From: Schistocerca nitens
Lineage: Eukaryota; Arthropoda; Insecta; Orthoptera; Acrididae
DNA length: 64,000 nt
Direction of reading: 5' to 3'
Assembly: GCF_023898315.1 (NCBI RefSeq)
Contig: NC_064622.1
Coordinates: 355,923,234 to 355,987,233, forward strand
Part shown: positions 11,291-23,279 of the stretch, piece by piece
Position numbering within the stretch: position 1 is the stretch's first letter
Layout of the letters: each line of letters opens with the position of its first letter
Translations under genes and position numbers: made by a program
The notes under the pieces: model-generated
Database searches by the model: none
Told to the model about the DNA's origin: nothing
What the model saw: only the letters and a program-made list of their open reading frames with translations

Positions 11291-12487
11291 CGGAATTTTC
11301 TCGGGTTCTCTGCCATTCTTTTGCTAGGGTGTAATGGTGGTAGTTATTCTATGCTTCATACGTAGTAGATCTTCTCACAGACACACAAATATCTAGTAAC
11401 CTTTGCTTGTTGTCATATGTGCGTTCGGTTTTGAACTGAAAGTGCAGCAGCATCTGCTTCGTTAACATTTTCTGAATTTCGTTATTAAACCTGCTGTAAG
11501 GACAGATCCATCACGTTAGGTATACTAGGAGGTGCCTTGGAAGCAGAACTCATGGGCGAATCAATCGTCACCTGAGGTGGCCCATGTGATGCCATTCTCC
11601 GCCACCACTAATCCATAAGGCAGCAGCATGAAGGTGACTGACCGTAGCCAAAAGCGCATTCAGCTGTTTGCAAACTGTAACCATCTCCTCCTGTACCTGC
11701 AAACAGCATGCACACGTCGTACCTATCCTAGCAACATTAGCCGAAGAAGTAAACTGGAAAAGTAGACAGAATCCTTGATATGCAACTTTCTGCTCTTCTG
11801 ATGTGTTACCAATGGACGATGATGTCGTAATGAGCTATGTAACTGGTTGTTCGGAAGAAATGAAAATTGTGCTACAGGCTGTGAGATTAACCCTCTTAAA
11901 CAGAAAAACATGCACAAAATTTAAGAAATGTACTACAAGGAAAATCACAGGAAAAGATAAAACATCTACGGTAACTAGCTGCTGTGTTGATCTGTATCAG
12001 CCAAGAGCTGCGGCTTCAAGTAGTTGAAATATAAACCCAGGTTAAAAAAAGGCACTGGACAATAAATCAATTGTCTAGCAAAGTTTAGAAACTCTTTGCC
12101 TTGCATTTCAAACCCTGAACCCATGTAGGAAATACCAATTCACGGAACACTGGAAGGAAATAAAGTCAAATTTGTGAGAAATAACAAACAGAAAAGTGCA
12201 TAAGTGAGCATGCATTTCTATATCTAAATTTGTTATAAAATGCTTGAACAAAATCAAAAATTGTTTTCCCACTTGCTATAAAACGTAATTACTTTGACTC
12301 AGAAATATTGATAGTGCATTACATTTACTTGACGGCAGCAAACATTTTAAATATTTAAGTGTCAATTTTTTTTTTTACTTGGAGTTTGGATAAGCCTAAC
12401 TTAAAAAAATTTTGCACAGGAAAATATTGCCCATTCTGATTGCACCTTTCATAAGTACAATGGCCAAATAATATACCAAACCATTTA
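11291..12487. other. Intron 2 segment, no clear element
   Basis: The lower part (11291-11720) may be 5' LINE sequence continuing from the previous entry, as it contains long-range open stretches on the minus strand, but I recognise no domain. A 74-codon + frame at 11803-12027 has no recognisable motif. Confidence 0.4.
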
Positions 12488-13787
12488 CAAGGTGTGATTG
12501 GAAAGTTTTATGAATGGGCTTGTAATTGTACAATGGTGTTACGTACATGCTACTGTGATGCATCTCCTTCAAAATAGTCCCTTTCTGACTGAACACACCA
12601 AATCCAACGGTGTTTCCACTTTTGAAAACTGTCCTGGAATTTTTTTTCTGGAGTGTGGTTAGGACGCTCTCCGTCTTTGCCTGGATGTCTTCAGTTGAGT
12701 CAAATTGCTTCCCTTTCTGTGAAAATTTCAGTTTAGGAAACAGGTAGTAGTCTGCAGAGGCCAAATCAGGGGAATATGGCAGTTGTGGAAGCACAGGGAT
12801 TATGAATTTGGTCAAAATAAACGATGGAGAAGGCACGATTAGCTGGAGCATTGTCATGGTGCAGCACCCAACTCCTGTCTTTTCACAATGCAGGCCTTTT
12901 CTTCCACACCTTTTCATGCAAATGTTCAAGGACACATTTGTAGTATTCCTGGTTAATTGTCTGTCGCCCAGGGGTAAATTTACGAAGCACAATAATGGTA
13001 GAATCGAAAAAAGTCACCAACATTGTCTCCACCTTCGACCGACTTTACCATGCTTTTTTTGGTCAAGGTGAACCTGGTTTCAGGATAATATCCATATACC
13101 CACGATTCATCTTCAGAAATTACCCTATTTAACAAATCTGGATCAGTTTTTGTCCGATTAATCAATTCTTGGCACACTTCAAGTCAGTATTGTCTCTGGT
13201 CACTGGTCAACACTTTTGGAATGAATATTGCGGACACTCGACGCATTTTCAGACCTTCAGTTAAAATTGACTGAACTGCTTAGAAACTTAAATTAAGCTC
13301 ATCAGTCATCTCCCTAATTGTAAGTCTTCGATTAGAGTGCACTAAGTCGCAAGCTTTCACAACATTTTCATTCGCTTCTAAGGTGGAAGGACGGCCGGAC
13401 CGTCGTTCATCTCCAAATGATTTGCGCCCATTTTTAAATCTGTTGAACCTGATAAAAACATTTGACTGGCTCATACAATTATCTCCAAAAGCTGTTTTTA
13501 ATAGTTCGTAAGTCTCAGAAGTTGATTTCCTGGTTTTAAAACAAAATTTCACACAAACTCACCGCTTCGTTTTTACGTTCATTTTCACCCAGACAGAATC
13601 CAGCAACAAGCCCTAACAGACACACACTCAACCATCTGCCACAACGAACTGAATAAAGGAAACGTAGTTTACTGTCAGAGGGCATTCAAGGACAAGGCAA
13701 TGACTCACTCTCCACCCTCTATGTACCTGCCCGCCAAACCAGTAAGCATTAGTGGATCCATTCTTAAAACTTTCCAATCATACCTTG
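12488..13787 (-). mobile_element. Mariner element, degenerate, full length (1300 bp)
   Basis: Inverted repeats (CAAGGTGTGATTGGAAAGTT at the left; the right end complements CAAGGTATGATTGGAAAGTT) are flanked by TA at 12486-12487 and 13788-13789. On the minus strand, pieces of transposase appear: 13552-13280 (FGDNCMSQSNVF, GDERRSGRPST, LTIREMTDELN), 13177-12980 (VISEDESWVYGY) and a C-terminal part with HDNAPANRA and LPYSPDLASADYYLFPKLK. Frames are broken several times, so it is inactive. Confidence 0.92.
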
Positions 13788-13789
13788 TA

Positions 13790-15245
13790 TAATATTCAGG
13801 AGGAGAGTTTTAGAGAAAATAATTTCTAAAGAATCAAAAAATTTCAGATTCATTTATGTTAAGAAATATTTCGGCAAGTTAAGAAGTTAAGGTATTAAGG
13901 TCATTGCCGAAAGTTATAGTCTCATCCACAAATGATGGAGGTTCGTGCATGCCAAGTCACAGACAGGAATGGTATTATTGATGATTCCAAGTGACAGTTG
14001 GGGTATGTGCAAACGCGTGCTTTTGACTTCAAGGAAGCGTATATACTGCAAATTATGTCTCTCGCTTGCTTATGCAGAATTTACCACTTACCATCACCAT
14101 CAATGATAACAACTTGCAACAAATGAAATAGAAATTCATTACACAACTTGCTACAATCATGTTTAATTCTTGCATTAGCTACAGCATTCAGAACAGAACA
14201 CTTTGAACACTACAGAGCACTCATTGACTGCCGCAGTATGAGCAAAATAGGTGCACAGAACAAGCCTAAACTGGACCGCCATCGTTTGCGACTTCAAACT
14301 ATAGTCAAGATTCCACATTATGATTTATCAAGACAGTTAACATCCTATGACAGTTCCTATTTTCAAAACACAATTTTGAAGTTTGCAAAAAGTTACAAAC
14401 TTTGTATTTTATTTTTCCAAATTAAAGGTGATATGTTGCTTTCGAGTTAATATGAAAATATAGTTCAGAAAAGTGGATGTTTTATTCGTGTCTGACGGTA
14501 TTGTGGACAAAGTTTTAATTAAAAATAATTTCAGATCTCTATTGCTTGTAGATTTTTAATTACATGTTCTTATTTTCCCTTTTGTTAAGAAATTTCCATG
14601 AATACCATCATTTAAATAAGTAGATAACATTTAAACCAATCAACAGACAATGAAAATATTTTAATTTTTTATATATGTCATATGGAACTTCAACATACAC
14701 TTTTTCCAAATACTGAAATACTGATGTGACACATTCAGTGTTGACCCGTTTGATTTGAGATGAAATTGGCTATCTTCAATACACTCACCGTCTCCACTAG
14801 ACCTATGTAGGCAAACACACAATCTAAGCTATCACTCATAAGAACTAAACAACATATTTTAAATAGAACATGACATGTACAACTGAAACACACAATAAAA
14901 ACATTGAAGCTAGCATATTCAAGTTTTTAATATGTTTGAAGATATTAATACCAAGAACATTGCCTACCCAAAAAACCCATATTCCTATGGGGGGGGGTGG
15001 TCTTGTTACTTTATTGGATTTTATTCTACTAATGTTTTCGTGTTATTGCTGACAGCAGTTGTTGATTGTTTGTTAAGATTCATACCTTTACCATGTTAAT
15101 GATGCCATAGGTCTACAGCTGCAGTATCATGCTGTTAACTGGTACCATCATATATTTATAGAATTGTCAGTGAAAATTCATCTTTGAAGTACTAAGAAAG
15201 TCCATTTATGTGATAAATGATGATGAAATTTTTAACATTGGCTTG
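13790..15245. other. Intron 2 segment, no recognised element
   Basis: AT-rich sequence. A 100-codon + frame at 14148-14450 shows no recognised motif, and a run of nine G sits at about 14989-14997. No terminal repeats were found. Confidence 0.5.
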
Positions 15246-15249
15246 TTGC

Positions 15250-16720
15250 ACAATCCTTGAACATATTGTCAGTTTGAATACAATAAATTTCCTCGAGGGA
15301 AATGCTTCTGGCGCCAAATCAGCAGGGTTTTAGAAAGCATTGCCCATGTGAAACTCAGTTTGCCGTTTTCTCACATAAAATCCTGCAAACTATGGGTGAA
15401 GAGCAACAGGCAGATTCCATATTCCTGGATTTCCATAAAGAATTTGACACAGTGCATTACTGCCAACTGTTAACAAAGGTACAAGCTTAGAAAATAGATT
15501 CTCAGGTTTTTGACTGGCGCGAAGATTTCATAGAACACAGTATATTGTACTTGACAGTGAGTGTTTATCAGAGACAAGGGTATTATCAGGGGTGCCCCAG
15601 GGAAGTGTGATAGGACTGCTATTACTTTCTATGTCTGTAAATGATCTGGCAAACAAGGTAAGCAGCAGGATGCGGCTATTTACTGAAGATGTTATGGTGT
15701 ATGGGAAGGTGTTGTAATTGAGTGAGTGTAGGATGCTATGAGATGACTTGGACAAAATTTCTAGTTGGTGTGATGAACGGCAGCTAGCTCTAAATTTAGA
15801 GAAATGTAAGGTAATGCAGGTGAGTAGGAGAAACAAAAAGTACAAAATTAGCAGTGTGCTGCTTGACACAGTCACTTCAATTAAATATTGAGGCATAACA
15901 TTGCAAAGCAATATGAAATAGAATGAGCATGTAAGAATTGTAGTAGGGATAACAAATATTTGACTTTGTTTTATTGGGAGAATTGTAGCAAAATACGATT
16001 CATCTGTGAAGGAGGCTGCACTTAGGACACTAGTGTGACCCTTTGTTGGAGTCTGTTTGAATGTTTAGGATCCACACGAGGTCAGATTAAAGGAAGATGC
16101 CAAAGGAATTCAGAGGCAACCTGCTAGATTTGTTACTGGTAGGTTTGAACAACATGCAAGTATTACAGAAGTGCTTTAGGAACTCAAATGGGAGTTGCAG
16201 GATGGAAGGCAACTTCCTTTTCGAGGAGCACTATTGAGAAAATGTAGAGAACCAGCATTTGGGGCTGACTGCAGAACAATTCTACTACCGCTAACATACA
16301 TTCTGTGTAAGGACCGTGAAGGAAAGATTAGAGAGATTAGAGCTTGTGTGGAGGCATATAAACAGTCATTCTTCCCTTGCCCTATTTGCGTGTGGAACAG
16401 GAAATGAAATGACTAGATCTGAGTCGGCGTAAGTTGATCCCTGACAATTGGAGATGGCAGCTTCACGGACCTACATCAACCGATACTGTAATGCAGCTTT
16501 GTAAATGTCTCTGTGGCAATGCCTCAGTGTTGTCAGATCTCTGTAGACAGCTACTACTATTTGCACTTGCAGCTGTCAGTGCTTCGCAGTTGAAAACTGG
16601 CAACAGGGCTGTGAGCTGTTGGGGATCATCTTATACTGTCTAGAATGTAGTAGTGGTACAGGATACTGTCCACCACGTGTCGTACAGTGGCTTGTGGAGT
16701 TTGTAAATAGATGTAGATTC
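15250..16720 (+). mobile_element. Jockey/CR1-like LINE fragment (+ copy)
   Basis: The + strand reads NQQGFRKHCPCETQFAVFSH, ADSIFLDFHKEFDTV (RT), GVPQGSVIG, LDKISSWCDERQLALNLEK and IQRQPARFVTG-like motifs across several frames. The 3' end near 16720 shows CACGTGTCGTACAGTGGCTT, the same terminus as the minus copy at 9627. 5' truncated and riddled with stops. Confidence 0.8.
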
Positions 16721-17094
16721 TTTTAATGTATTCCATTTGAGTTTGTTGATAATGTTTTTATGTCTCTTATGTTGTAGCAATATATTGTAGAGCAGTTTTG
16801 ATTTATTTATTTCTCAGTGTTCAGTATTGTGTATCATTCTGTTATTCGCAGTTAGATTTGACTGTTGAAAAATAAAACTGATCAAAACAAGAAATTTAAT
16901 TACACATTCCAGTATTCTTTGTGATTGATGACAATTTATCGCCTTTTCTGTTTGTAGTGTTTCATGTGTTAATGATGCAAATTTCTTTCTTTGATGTAAA
17001 TTATCTGTTTGCTAAGGCTTAAAGTGTAAGTACAGATATATTAGTTGCAACAGGAAGATTTTGTGTCACTCAGTTACTTGGTATATTTTCTTAG
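16721..17094. other. End of intron 2, no recognised element
   Basis: AT-rich sequence between the LINE and the exon 3 acceptor. It ends in a pyrimidine stretch before TTTTCTTAG. Confidence 0.6.
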
Positions 17095-17228
17095 TGTGGC
17101 ACTCATGGCACAAATGATGGGAGAACTAGCACTGCAGAAGAAAAAGTAAAACTACCAGAACCATGTTTCACAGTTCTTGATAACTACAACATAAGTGATG
17201 CACCACCACGACCAAATTCGTACATCAG
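17095..17228 (+). CDS. Br140: Peregrin (BRPF) coding exon 3: start of Epc-like block
   Basis: This exon encodes residues 134-177 plus two bases of codon 178. The acceptor is TTTTCTTAG|TG and the donor is CAG|GTAAGT, both strong. The second half (VKLPEPCFTVLDNYN then SDAPPRPNSYIR) matches the BRPF segment VKLPE...DAPPRP.SYYR, which precedes the Epc-like domain. The first 16 residues are Ser/Thr/Gly-rich and not conserved. The intron before it is about 15.0 kb and full of transposons. No candidate extra exon was recognised within it, and the phases of exons 2 and 3 join directly. Confidence 0.93.
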
Positions 17229-18599
17229 GTAAGTGAGAAATTATTTCAGTAATGCTATCATATACTGAATCTGTCTTTCTACTACATTGCCCCCTTCCCC
17301 GTTTTTTCATTTTTTCTTTGACTATAATTCTGTCCCTAGAAGCTGTCCGATAAATGGAATCAAATGTAGACTGCTAATGATTGATGTGAAAGTGACAGTA
17401 TAGGAATCTTTTGGCATGTTATTCAATAAAGTCTCCTTATATTTATGTTCGATGTATTCTGTGCTTTTATCACATTGGTACCCCAGTCTAAAACATCAAG
17501 TGAGTGCACTTGCTGTCTTGAAATTTGCCGTCTTACAGCAGGAGCACACTTATTCCTCCAAGCAGTCAGAAAGCAAGTTATCTCTGAACATGAGGCACAC
17601 CCGTAAGAATAATATTTTTCAATGTCCACATATACACCATGGTAATGCTGACAGTGCTGTCATCTGACCATGAACATCTTGATCTGAAGATTGTTATTTG
17701 GTCAAAACTTATCACAAAAAGAAGTGCAATATTGACTGCTTCAAGTTCATTTATTTGCTTCTATGCCATGGCTGTTAAAAATTCATAGACCCAATTGTGA
17801 CAGTGAGTTCTCACGATTCTCCGATTACTCTCAAGAATGACATTCATAGATTAAAGTATGGTATTGAATCACCACCCCTAAAATCTTGGTTGTAGTGATG
17901 GTCTGATCTGTAATGCAGCCCAAGGTCTATGTTAGGATAAGAGGGTGACAATTTGGTTGCGATTTGGCAAAGACAATGAATGTAATATCATAAAATCTGA
18001 GTGAGATAACAAATTGACAGGTAGTGAAGCCTGATGATTACATCCATTCCTCATTGGAAAAATGCGGGGGGGGGGGGGGGGGGTCCAAATGTAACTTTTA
18101 CCCATTCATTAATAAGATATATGCCACTGAATAGTAATAATTTCTGTTCTAATAACTTCTAAGTTTGTTGGGCTTCATCACCTGTGTAAAGGTGTCATTT
18201 ACTCTCCCTGGAGATGAAAATGGCAATGGTGTTCTCTGCACTTTTAATGGCAGTAGTTGTATTTACTCTTGTGGCTGTTGCTCTGTGTTTTGACTACCAA
18301 AGAATACCTTCCACAGACAGACTTTTTTTTTAGTTCCATTTTCAGAAGTACACTATTTAATGACAATTGAAACATTCTCCCATAATTTTTTGAAAATGCT
18401 TGTGTAGTGAATACTTGAGATTCTGGTAGTCACTGTTTAGAAGACTGCCTGTGTTATTCTTCTCAAACAGCAGCAACATTTTCATTACACATTCTGCACG
18501 CAGATACCATATTTTTCTATTGAACATGTGTAATGATGTGGCATTACTGTCACACAACTTTAAACTGTGGCCTCATTTGATTCAACGCAATAATTATTG
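17229..18599. other. Start of intron 3; includes an 18-base G run
   Basis: No coding frame or terminal repeat was recognised. 18066-18083 is a pure G run. At 17880-17960 a segment with CCCAAGGTCTATGTTAGGAT resembles the paired repeat at 26930-27090. Confidence 0.5.
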
Positions 18600-18611
18600 A
18601 ATTTTAGTAAT
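18600..18611. repeat. Target-site duplication, left copy
   Basis: AATTTTAGTAAT, identical to 22007-22018, flanks the LINE at 18612-22006. Confidence 0.85.
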
Positions 18612-21600
18612 TACTACTACTCATCGGCTCTACAGCCCTTGGAGGGCCTTGGCCTGCATCACAATATCCTGCCATTCTATCCGATCCATGGCTTTCTGTC
18701 TCTGTCCTCTGTTACCCAGCTTGTCCATGTCTTCTTCAACTCCATCCACCCATCTCGTTCTGGGGCGTCCCCTCCGCCGTCTGCCTCCAGCGTTGCCGTC
18801 AAAAATCCTCTTACATGCTCTGTTTTCTTCCATTCTGACCACGTGCCCTGCCCACTGCAGTCTTCTTATTTTAATGCTAGTAACAATGTCAGGTTCTTCA
18901 AAAAGGTGTTGTAGTTCTGCATTCGTACGAATGTGCCAACATTCTTGCTCATATACTGGGCCATATATTTTATGCAGCACCTTTCTCTCCCATATGCTAA
19001 GGATCCTTTCCTCATTTACAGTCATGGTCCATGTTTCGGCACCATACATAACAACTGGTCTTATAATTGTTTTGTAAATGAGGATTTTGGATTTACGTGA
19101 TAGAAGCGAACTCCTAAGCATGGGTAATGCGGCAAAGTAGCATCTGTTACCTGCTGCTATTCTGGCTTTCACTTCACTGCCAATCTCAGTGATAGTCGAC
19201 CCAAGGTACTTGAAGTCTCTCATCCTTTCAAACTCCCTGTCGGCTATCCTGAGATTTGGTAGGTTTTGTTGGGTGGTCATTGCCATGTACTTGGTCATTT
19301 CGATGTTGACTGTCAGGCCAAGTTCGCTTGTACCTTTCTCCAGTTGTTGATAGGCTTTGCCTAGCACAGCAGTGTTTCGTGCGAGTAATGCCGCATCGTC
19401 AGCATAGGCCAGGTACTGCAGTGAACGATTTAAGAAGGTTCCTCCTTTATTTTACTCTATCTGACTTATGACTTTTTCTAGGCAAAGGTTGAAGAGGAGA
19501 TATTGTCACCCTGTCTAAGTCCCTTCTTCACTTCCACTTCTCTGGAGGTTTTGCCCTGTATTTTTACTTTACAGTTGGTTTCGCTGAGGGTCATCATAGA
19601 AAGTTTAATGAGCTTCTAATGTATTCCAGCCTCTTCCATTACATTCTTCAATGCCACTCTTGAGATGCTATCATAGGCTTGTTTAAAGTCAATATAAAAC
19701 TGGTGTATGTTAATTTGATATTCGTAACCTTTTTCAAATAGTATGCGCAATGTGAATATCTGGTCAGTTGTTGACCTATTTCTTCTAAAGCCACTCTGAT
19801 AGTCTCCAACTCTCTCTTCCACATATGGAGTAAGCCTGCTGGTTAGAATCTTGGAGAAAACTTTATATGTAGTATTTAGTAGGGAGATTCCTCGATAGTT
19901 CTGGCAGTTTAATTTATCTCCTTTTTTATGTATGGTGCACATTATAGCTGTTTTCCACTCCTGTGGCATGCTCTCCTCTTGCCAGATATTCAGTATTATT
20001 TTATGAATTGTTTTCCACAGTGTTTCCCCACCATACTTGAGAAGTTCGGCCTGGATCTGATCTTCTCCAGGTGCCTTAATAGTTTTTTAAGGTCTTAATG
20101 GCTTGCATCACTTCCCCCAGTGTAGGTTCTGGTGTTAAAACCTCTGGTCTGTAGTAAGTTAGTTCCACCTGTTCTTCTCGTTCTAACCCTTCTACTTCTG
20201 GGTTCAGTAACTCTTGGAAGTATTCTGCCCACCTGTCAAGTATTTTATTACTCTCCCCTATCAAATCCCCTTCTTTGTTCCTACACATATTTGTTCTGGC
20301 TTGGAACCCAGTCTTTCCTTCTTTAATCTTTTGGTACATTTCACGACTTTGCTTCTCTTCTCCTAGCTGTTCAATTTCTTCCAGTTTTTTCTTTTCTAGT
20401 GCTCTTTTCTTCTGTCTGCAGACCCTCTTTGCTACACTGCACTTTTCATTATATTCATTCAGATTTGCTCGAGTTGTTCTCTACAATAATTTCATTCGTG
20501 CTTATATTACGTTCCTCAATTCTTCTCATACATTCTTCATCAAACCAATCTTCCTTTCTTTGAGCCCGTTCATGTCCTAAAACCTCTCCAGCTGCCTCAA
20601 GGATTGCAGTCTCACATCGTTTCCACATTACTTCTATATGTTCATTTGATGTGTCGGTCTCATTCTTAATCCTCTCTTCTATTTTCATCTGATATGCTCT
20701 CTGTATTTCTTCTAACTTCAGTTTCTTAATCTCAAACTTCTTTTTTTTATGTGGCGTTTTTGTTTACTCAATAGTGAGATACTTTGTCTATTTTTAATTC
20801 TCACTAGATGGTGATCTGAATTGCAGTCAGCTCCATGTTGGCTCCTAACATCCATTATGTCTGATCCGTGTCTCCACTCAATCAATATATGATCTATCTG
20901 ATTTCTGGTTTGTCCATCTGGTGAAATCCATGTTTCTTTGTGCATTTTTTTATGTGGGAAACATGTACTGCCGACAGTCATGTTTTTGCTTATAGCAAAA
21001 TCTACAGCCCTAAGTCCATTGTCGTTTGATATTTCATGGAGGCTATGTCTTCCTATGGTTGGCTGAAAGGCCTCTTCTTTTCCTATTTTTGCATTCAGGT
21101 CTCCTATCAATATCTTGACATGTTTGGGACCCTGATCATACCGTTTTTCTACCTTTCTGTAAAACTCGTCCTTTTGTTGTTCATCTGCCTCCTCTGTGGG
21201 TGCATGTACATTTATGATTGTAATGTTGAAAAGTTTTCCCCTTAATCTTAATATGGACACACATTCATTGATTGGTTGGAAGTACATCACCGCATGTTTC
21301 AGTTCTTTAGCGACCACAAAACCTGTGCTAAAGGTATTCATCCTCCCACCACTATAGAAGATAGTGAAATTTCCTGCATCCGTTATGTCATTCCCCTTCC
21401 ACCTAATTTCTTGGAGAGCCATTATTTATATACTGTAGTTGTTTACTTGTGTTAGCAGCTGATGTAGGGCTCCAGCTTGGTATAGGCTCCGCACATTCCA
21501 TGTTCCTATGTACATATCTCTTATCCTTTTTTTGTTTGTTGGGGTAGTCATCGAAATATTCGTCTGGCTTATTCCTTTACTAGCAACAATTGATGTTTTA

Positions 21601-22006
21601 CAGGGGGAGAGTTTTAATCTCGCAGGGTAGCTGGCTCCATTTTCAGGGGAGCATCATTAGCCTTTGTAGATCCCTCTACCAACTGCAAGGCAGCAGGTGA
21701 TTTGTATTGGGTTTACTCCCTTAGGGAGACTGGCTTCACCACACTTCTAGAGCCCTCCCTGCCCTATGGTGCAGGATGTTAAGAATGATAAGGGAGAGGG
21801 ATAGGCTTAGGATAGGATCAGACAGGAGACAGTAGATAGGTCGTTGTGGTACACACTTCGTCTGGCTCCTCCCCATTGGCTTGTCCGGCATGGGTGGCCC
21901 TGCTGGTAGCTACGCTACCGCCGGCATAGCCTTCTGGATCCAGAGTGCACAAACCATCTCGCCCGCACAGACAGTGCTACGTTAAGGCGGTGTCCCCTGA
22001 GGAGGC
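18612..22006 (-). mobile_element. RTE-like LINE, near full length
   Basis: A 12-bp direct repeat AATTTTAGTAAT at 18600-18611 and 22007-22018 brackets the element. On the minus strand it encodes, in order: AP endonuclease (21422-20718; LQEIRW, IIGDLNAKIG, QIDHILI, SDHHLV), linker, and reverse transcriptase (20339-20076; 19969-19616 with EWKTAIMCTIHKKGD, NYRGISLLNTTYKV, FRRNRSTTDQIF, FYIDFKQAYD; LAYADDAALLA near 19395; 19367-18630 with FKYLGSTIT, YGAETWT and RRLQWAGHVVRM). The 3' tail is a (TAG)n-type repeat. Several frameshifts break the frame, so it is inactive. Assignment to RTE is by resemblance to insect endonuclease-reverse transcriptases. Confidence 0.93.
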
Positions 22007-22018
22007 AATTTTAGTAAT
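22007..22018. repeat. Target-site duplication, right copy
   Basis: AATTTTAGTAAT, identical to 18600-18611. It lies 129 bp upstream of exon 4. Confidence 0.85.
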
Positions 22019-22147
22019 ACTGTTCAGATTTATACCCATGTATCCTTCATTTGAGTTATTTATCAGTGAGTGCCCATTAACTTTTTTATAGAGAACTATT
22101 TTATCCAGCAAAGAAAACATGCAACACTATGTTTTCCTGAATTACAG

Positions 22148-22325
22148 GTTCATTGAGCGATCAGCAGAAGAGATGGATGCAGAAGTAGAGTATGACATGG
22201 ATGAAGAAGACTGTGCATGGCTTAGTATCATTAATGAGAGACGAGCAGCTGCTGGGCTTACAGATGTGCCTGTTGATACATTTGAGTTGCTAATGGATCG
22301 TTTGGAAAAGGAATCCTATTTCCAA
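22148..22325 (+). CDS. Br140: Peregrin (BRPF) coding exon 4: Epc-like acidic block
   Basis: This exon encodes residues 178-237, entering in phase 2 (AG+G makes Arg178) and ending on a codon boundary (TTCCAA|GTGAGT). The segment from [20 protein letters not shown] through [14 protein letters not shown] is nearly identical to the family's Epc-like block, which in vertebrates reads [20 protein letters not shown]. The acceptor AATTACAG|G lies only 141 bp downstream of a 3.4-kb LINE insertion, so the LINE sits close to the branch-point region. Confidence 0.95.
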
Positions 22326-22756
22326 GTGAGTTTTGTAATGCAATAGTTTTAGATTTGGTTTTGCATTATAGTATAAATGAAGATCTTTTTCTGTTAATAT
22401 AAATAATTTCTGGTGAAAATTGTCATGATATATTCATTACATACAGAGAAAATGTCAGTTACCAGTTTTGCTTTTCTACTAGCATGTTCTTTTGCTTCTT
22501 TAAAATTTTTATGGCTGTAGCCGTACATTTTCTGCATGACACATATTGATGTATCACCATTTTTACACCATCAGCATCGTGTAAAATATTTAGTCACATT
22601 GTTTGAAACAAATTAAACTAGAACATTTCTTGGACTTGACAATAACGCAGTCACACCTTGGGACAAACTCTCCAACACGATGATATTTAATTAATTAGAC
22701 ACCCTAGCTGCAAACAGGCGTTGATATACTTCACTGGGGACATGTTGAAAATGTGT

Positions 22757-22830
22757 GCCCCGACCGGGACTCGAACCCGGGATCTCCTGCTTACATGGCA
22801 GACGCTCTATCCATCTGAGCCACTGAGGGC
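22757..22830 (-). pseudogene. tRNA-like sequence (Thr-like, anticodon TGT), probably SINE head
   Basis: On the minus strand GGCTCAGATGGATAGAGC forms a D arm (GCTC/GAGC), TCTGC-CATGTAA-GCAGG an anticodon arm, and CCGGG-TTCGAGT-CCCGG a T arm with an intact B box. The loop gives TGT as anticodon, but base 33 is A instead of T and the acceptor and linker lengths are off by one. It sits inside a dispersed repeat, so a functional tRNA is unlikely. Confidence 0.6.
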
Positions 22831-23052
22831 ACAGAGGATAGTGCGTCTGCAGGGACTTATCCTTTGCACGCTCCCCGTGAGATCCACATTCCCAACATGT
22901 CCACACCACTACATTCGTAGTGCGCCTAATAGATGTTTGCCCATCATACTCATTACTCGTGGCAGATTAATCTACCAAGTCCCGTAAGAGTTCAGGCATA
23001 GCGTGTGCGTTCACACAAGAAGGTCAATGGCCGGAAAGCCATATTTTAACTA

Positions 23053-23159
23053 TATATGACGGTAGTATCTGTTCCCGAAAGAACACATACCGTGGATGAC
23101 CATGCAGCATGGTCATCCACGGTATGTGTTCTTTCGGGAACAGATACTACCGTCATATA
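23053..23159. repeat. Perfect 107-nt palindrome
   Basis: Two 53-nt arms are exact reverse complements around a single central A at 23106 (arms 23053-23105 and 23107-23159). The centre reads GACCATGC-A-GCATGGTC. It would form a long cruciform or, in the transcript, a 53-bp hairpin. Confidence 0.97.
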
Positions 23160-23279
23160 CGATGATATTTGCTATAGCAAGAACAAACACAATTTATGGA
23201 ATATAGTACTGTATAGAGCAATATGTAAGACAGTTTGTGCATAGCACTGTACACTTTGACTGGACAACAGTAATATAGG

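Larger units (their letters stand above)
22690..23160 (-). mobile_element. tRNA-headed repeat ending in a long palindrome
   Basis: This composite repeat contains a tRNA-like body at 22757-22830 (minus), a unique middle, and a perfect 107-nt palindrome at 23053-23159. It resembles a repeat I associate with orthopteran genomes, from recall only. No terminal repeat or target duplication was identified, so borders are approximate. Confidence 0.6.

Noticed and set aside
11803-12027. Small + frame with basic residues as a host peptide
   Set aside because: No start context, conservation clue or domain; it follows probable LINE sequence.
2064-17094. Search for an additional coding exon between exons 2 and 3
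   Set aside because: Phases of exons 2 and 3 already match, and no segment with both splice sites and BRPF-like sequence was seen; the region is poorly conserved in the family, so a short exon cannot be fully excluded.
18649-19077. 142-codon + frame
   Set aside because: It is the antisense shadow of the LINE reverse transcriptase.
22757-22830. Functional tRNA-Thr gene
   Set aside because: Base 33 is A, arm spacing is irregular and it is embedded in a dispersed repeat, so a SINE head is more likely.
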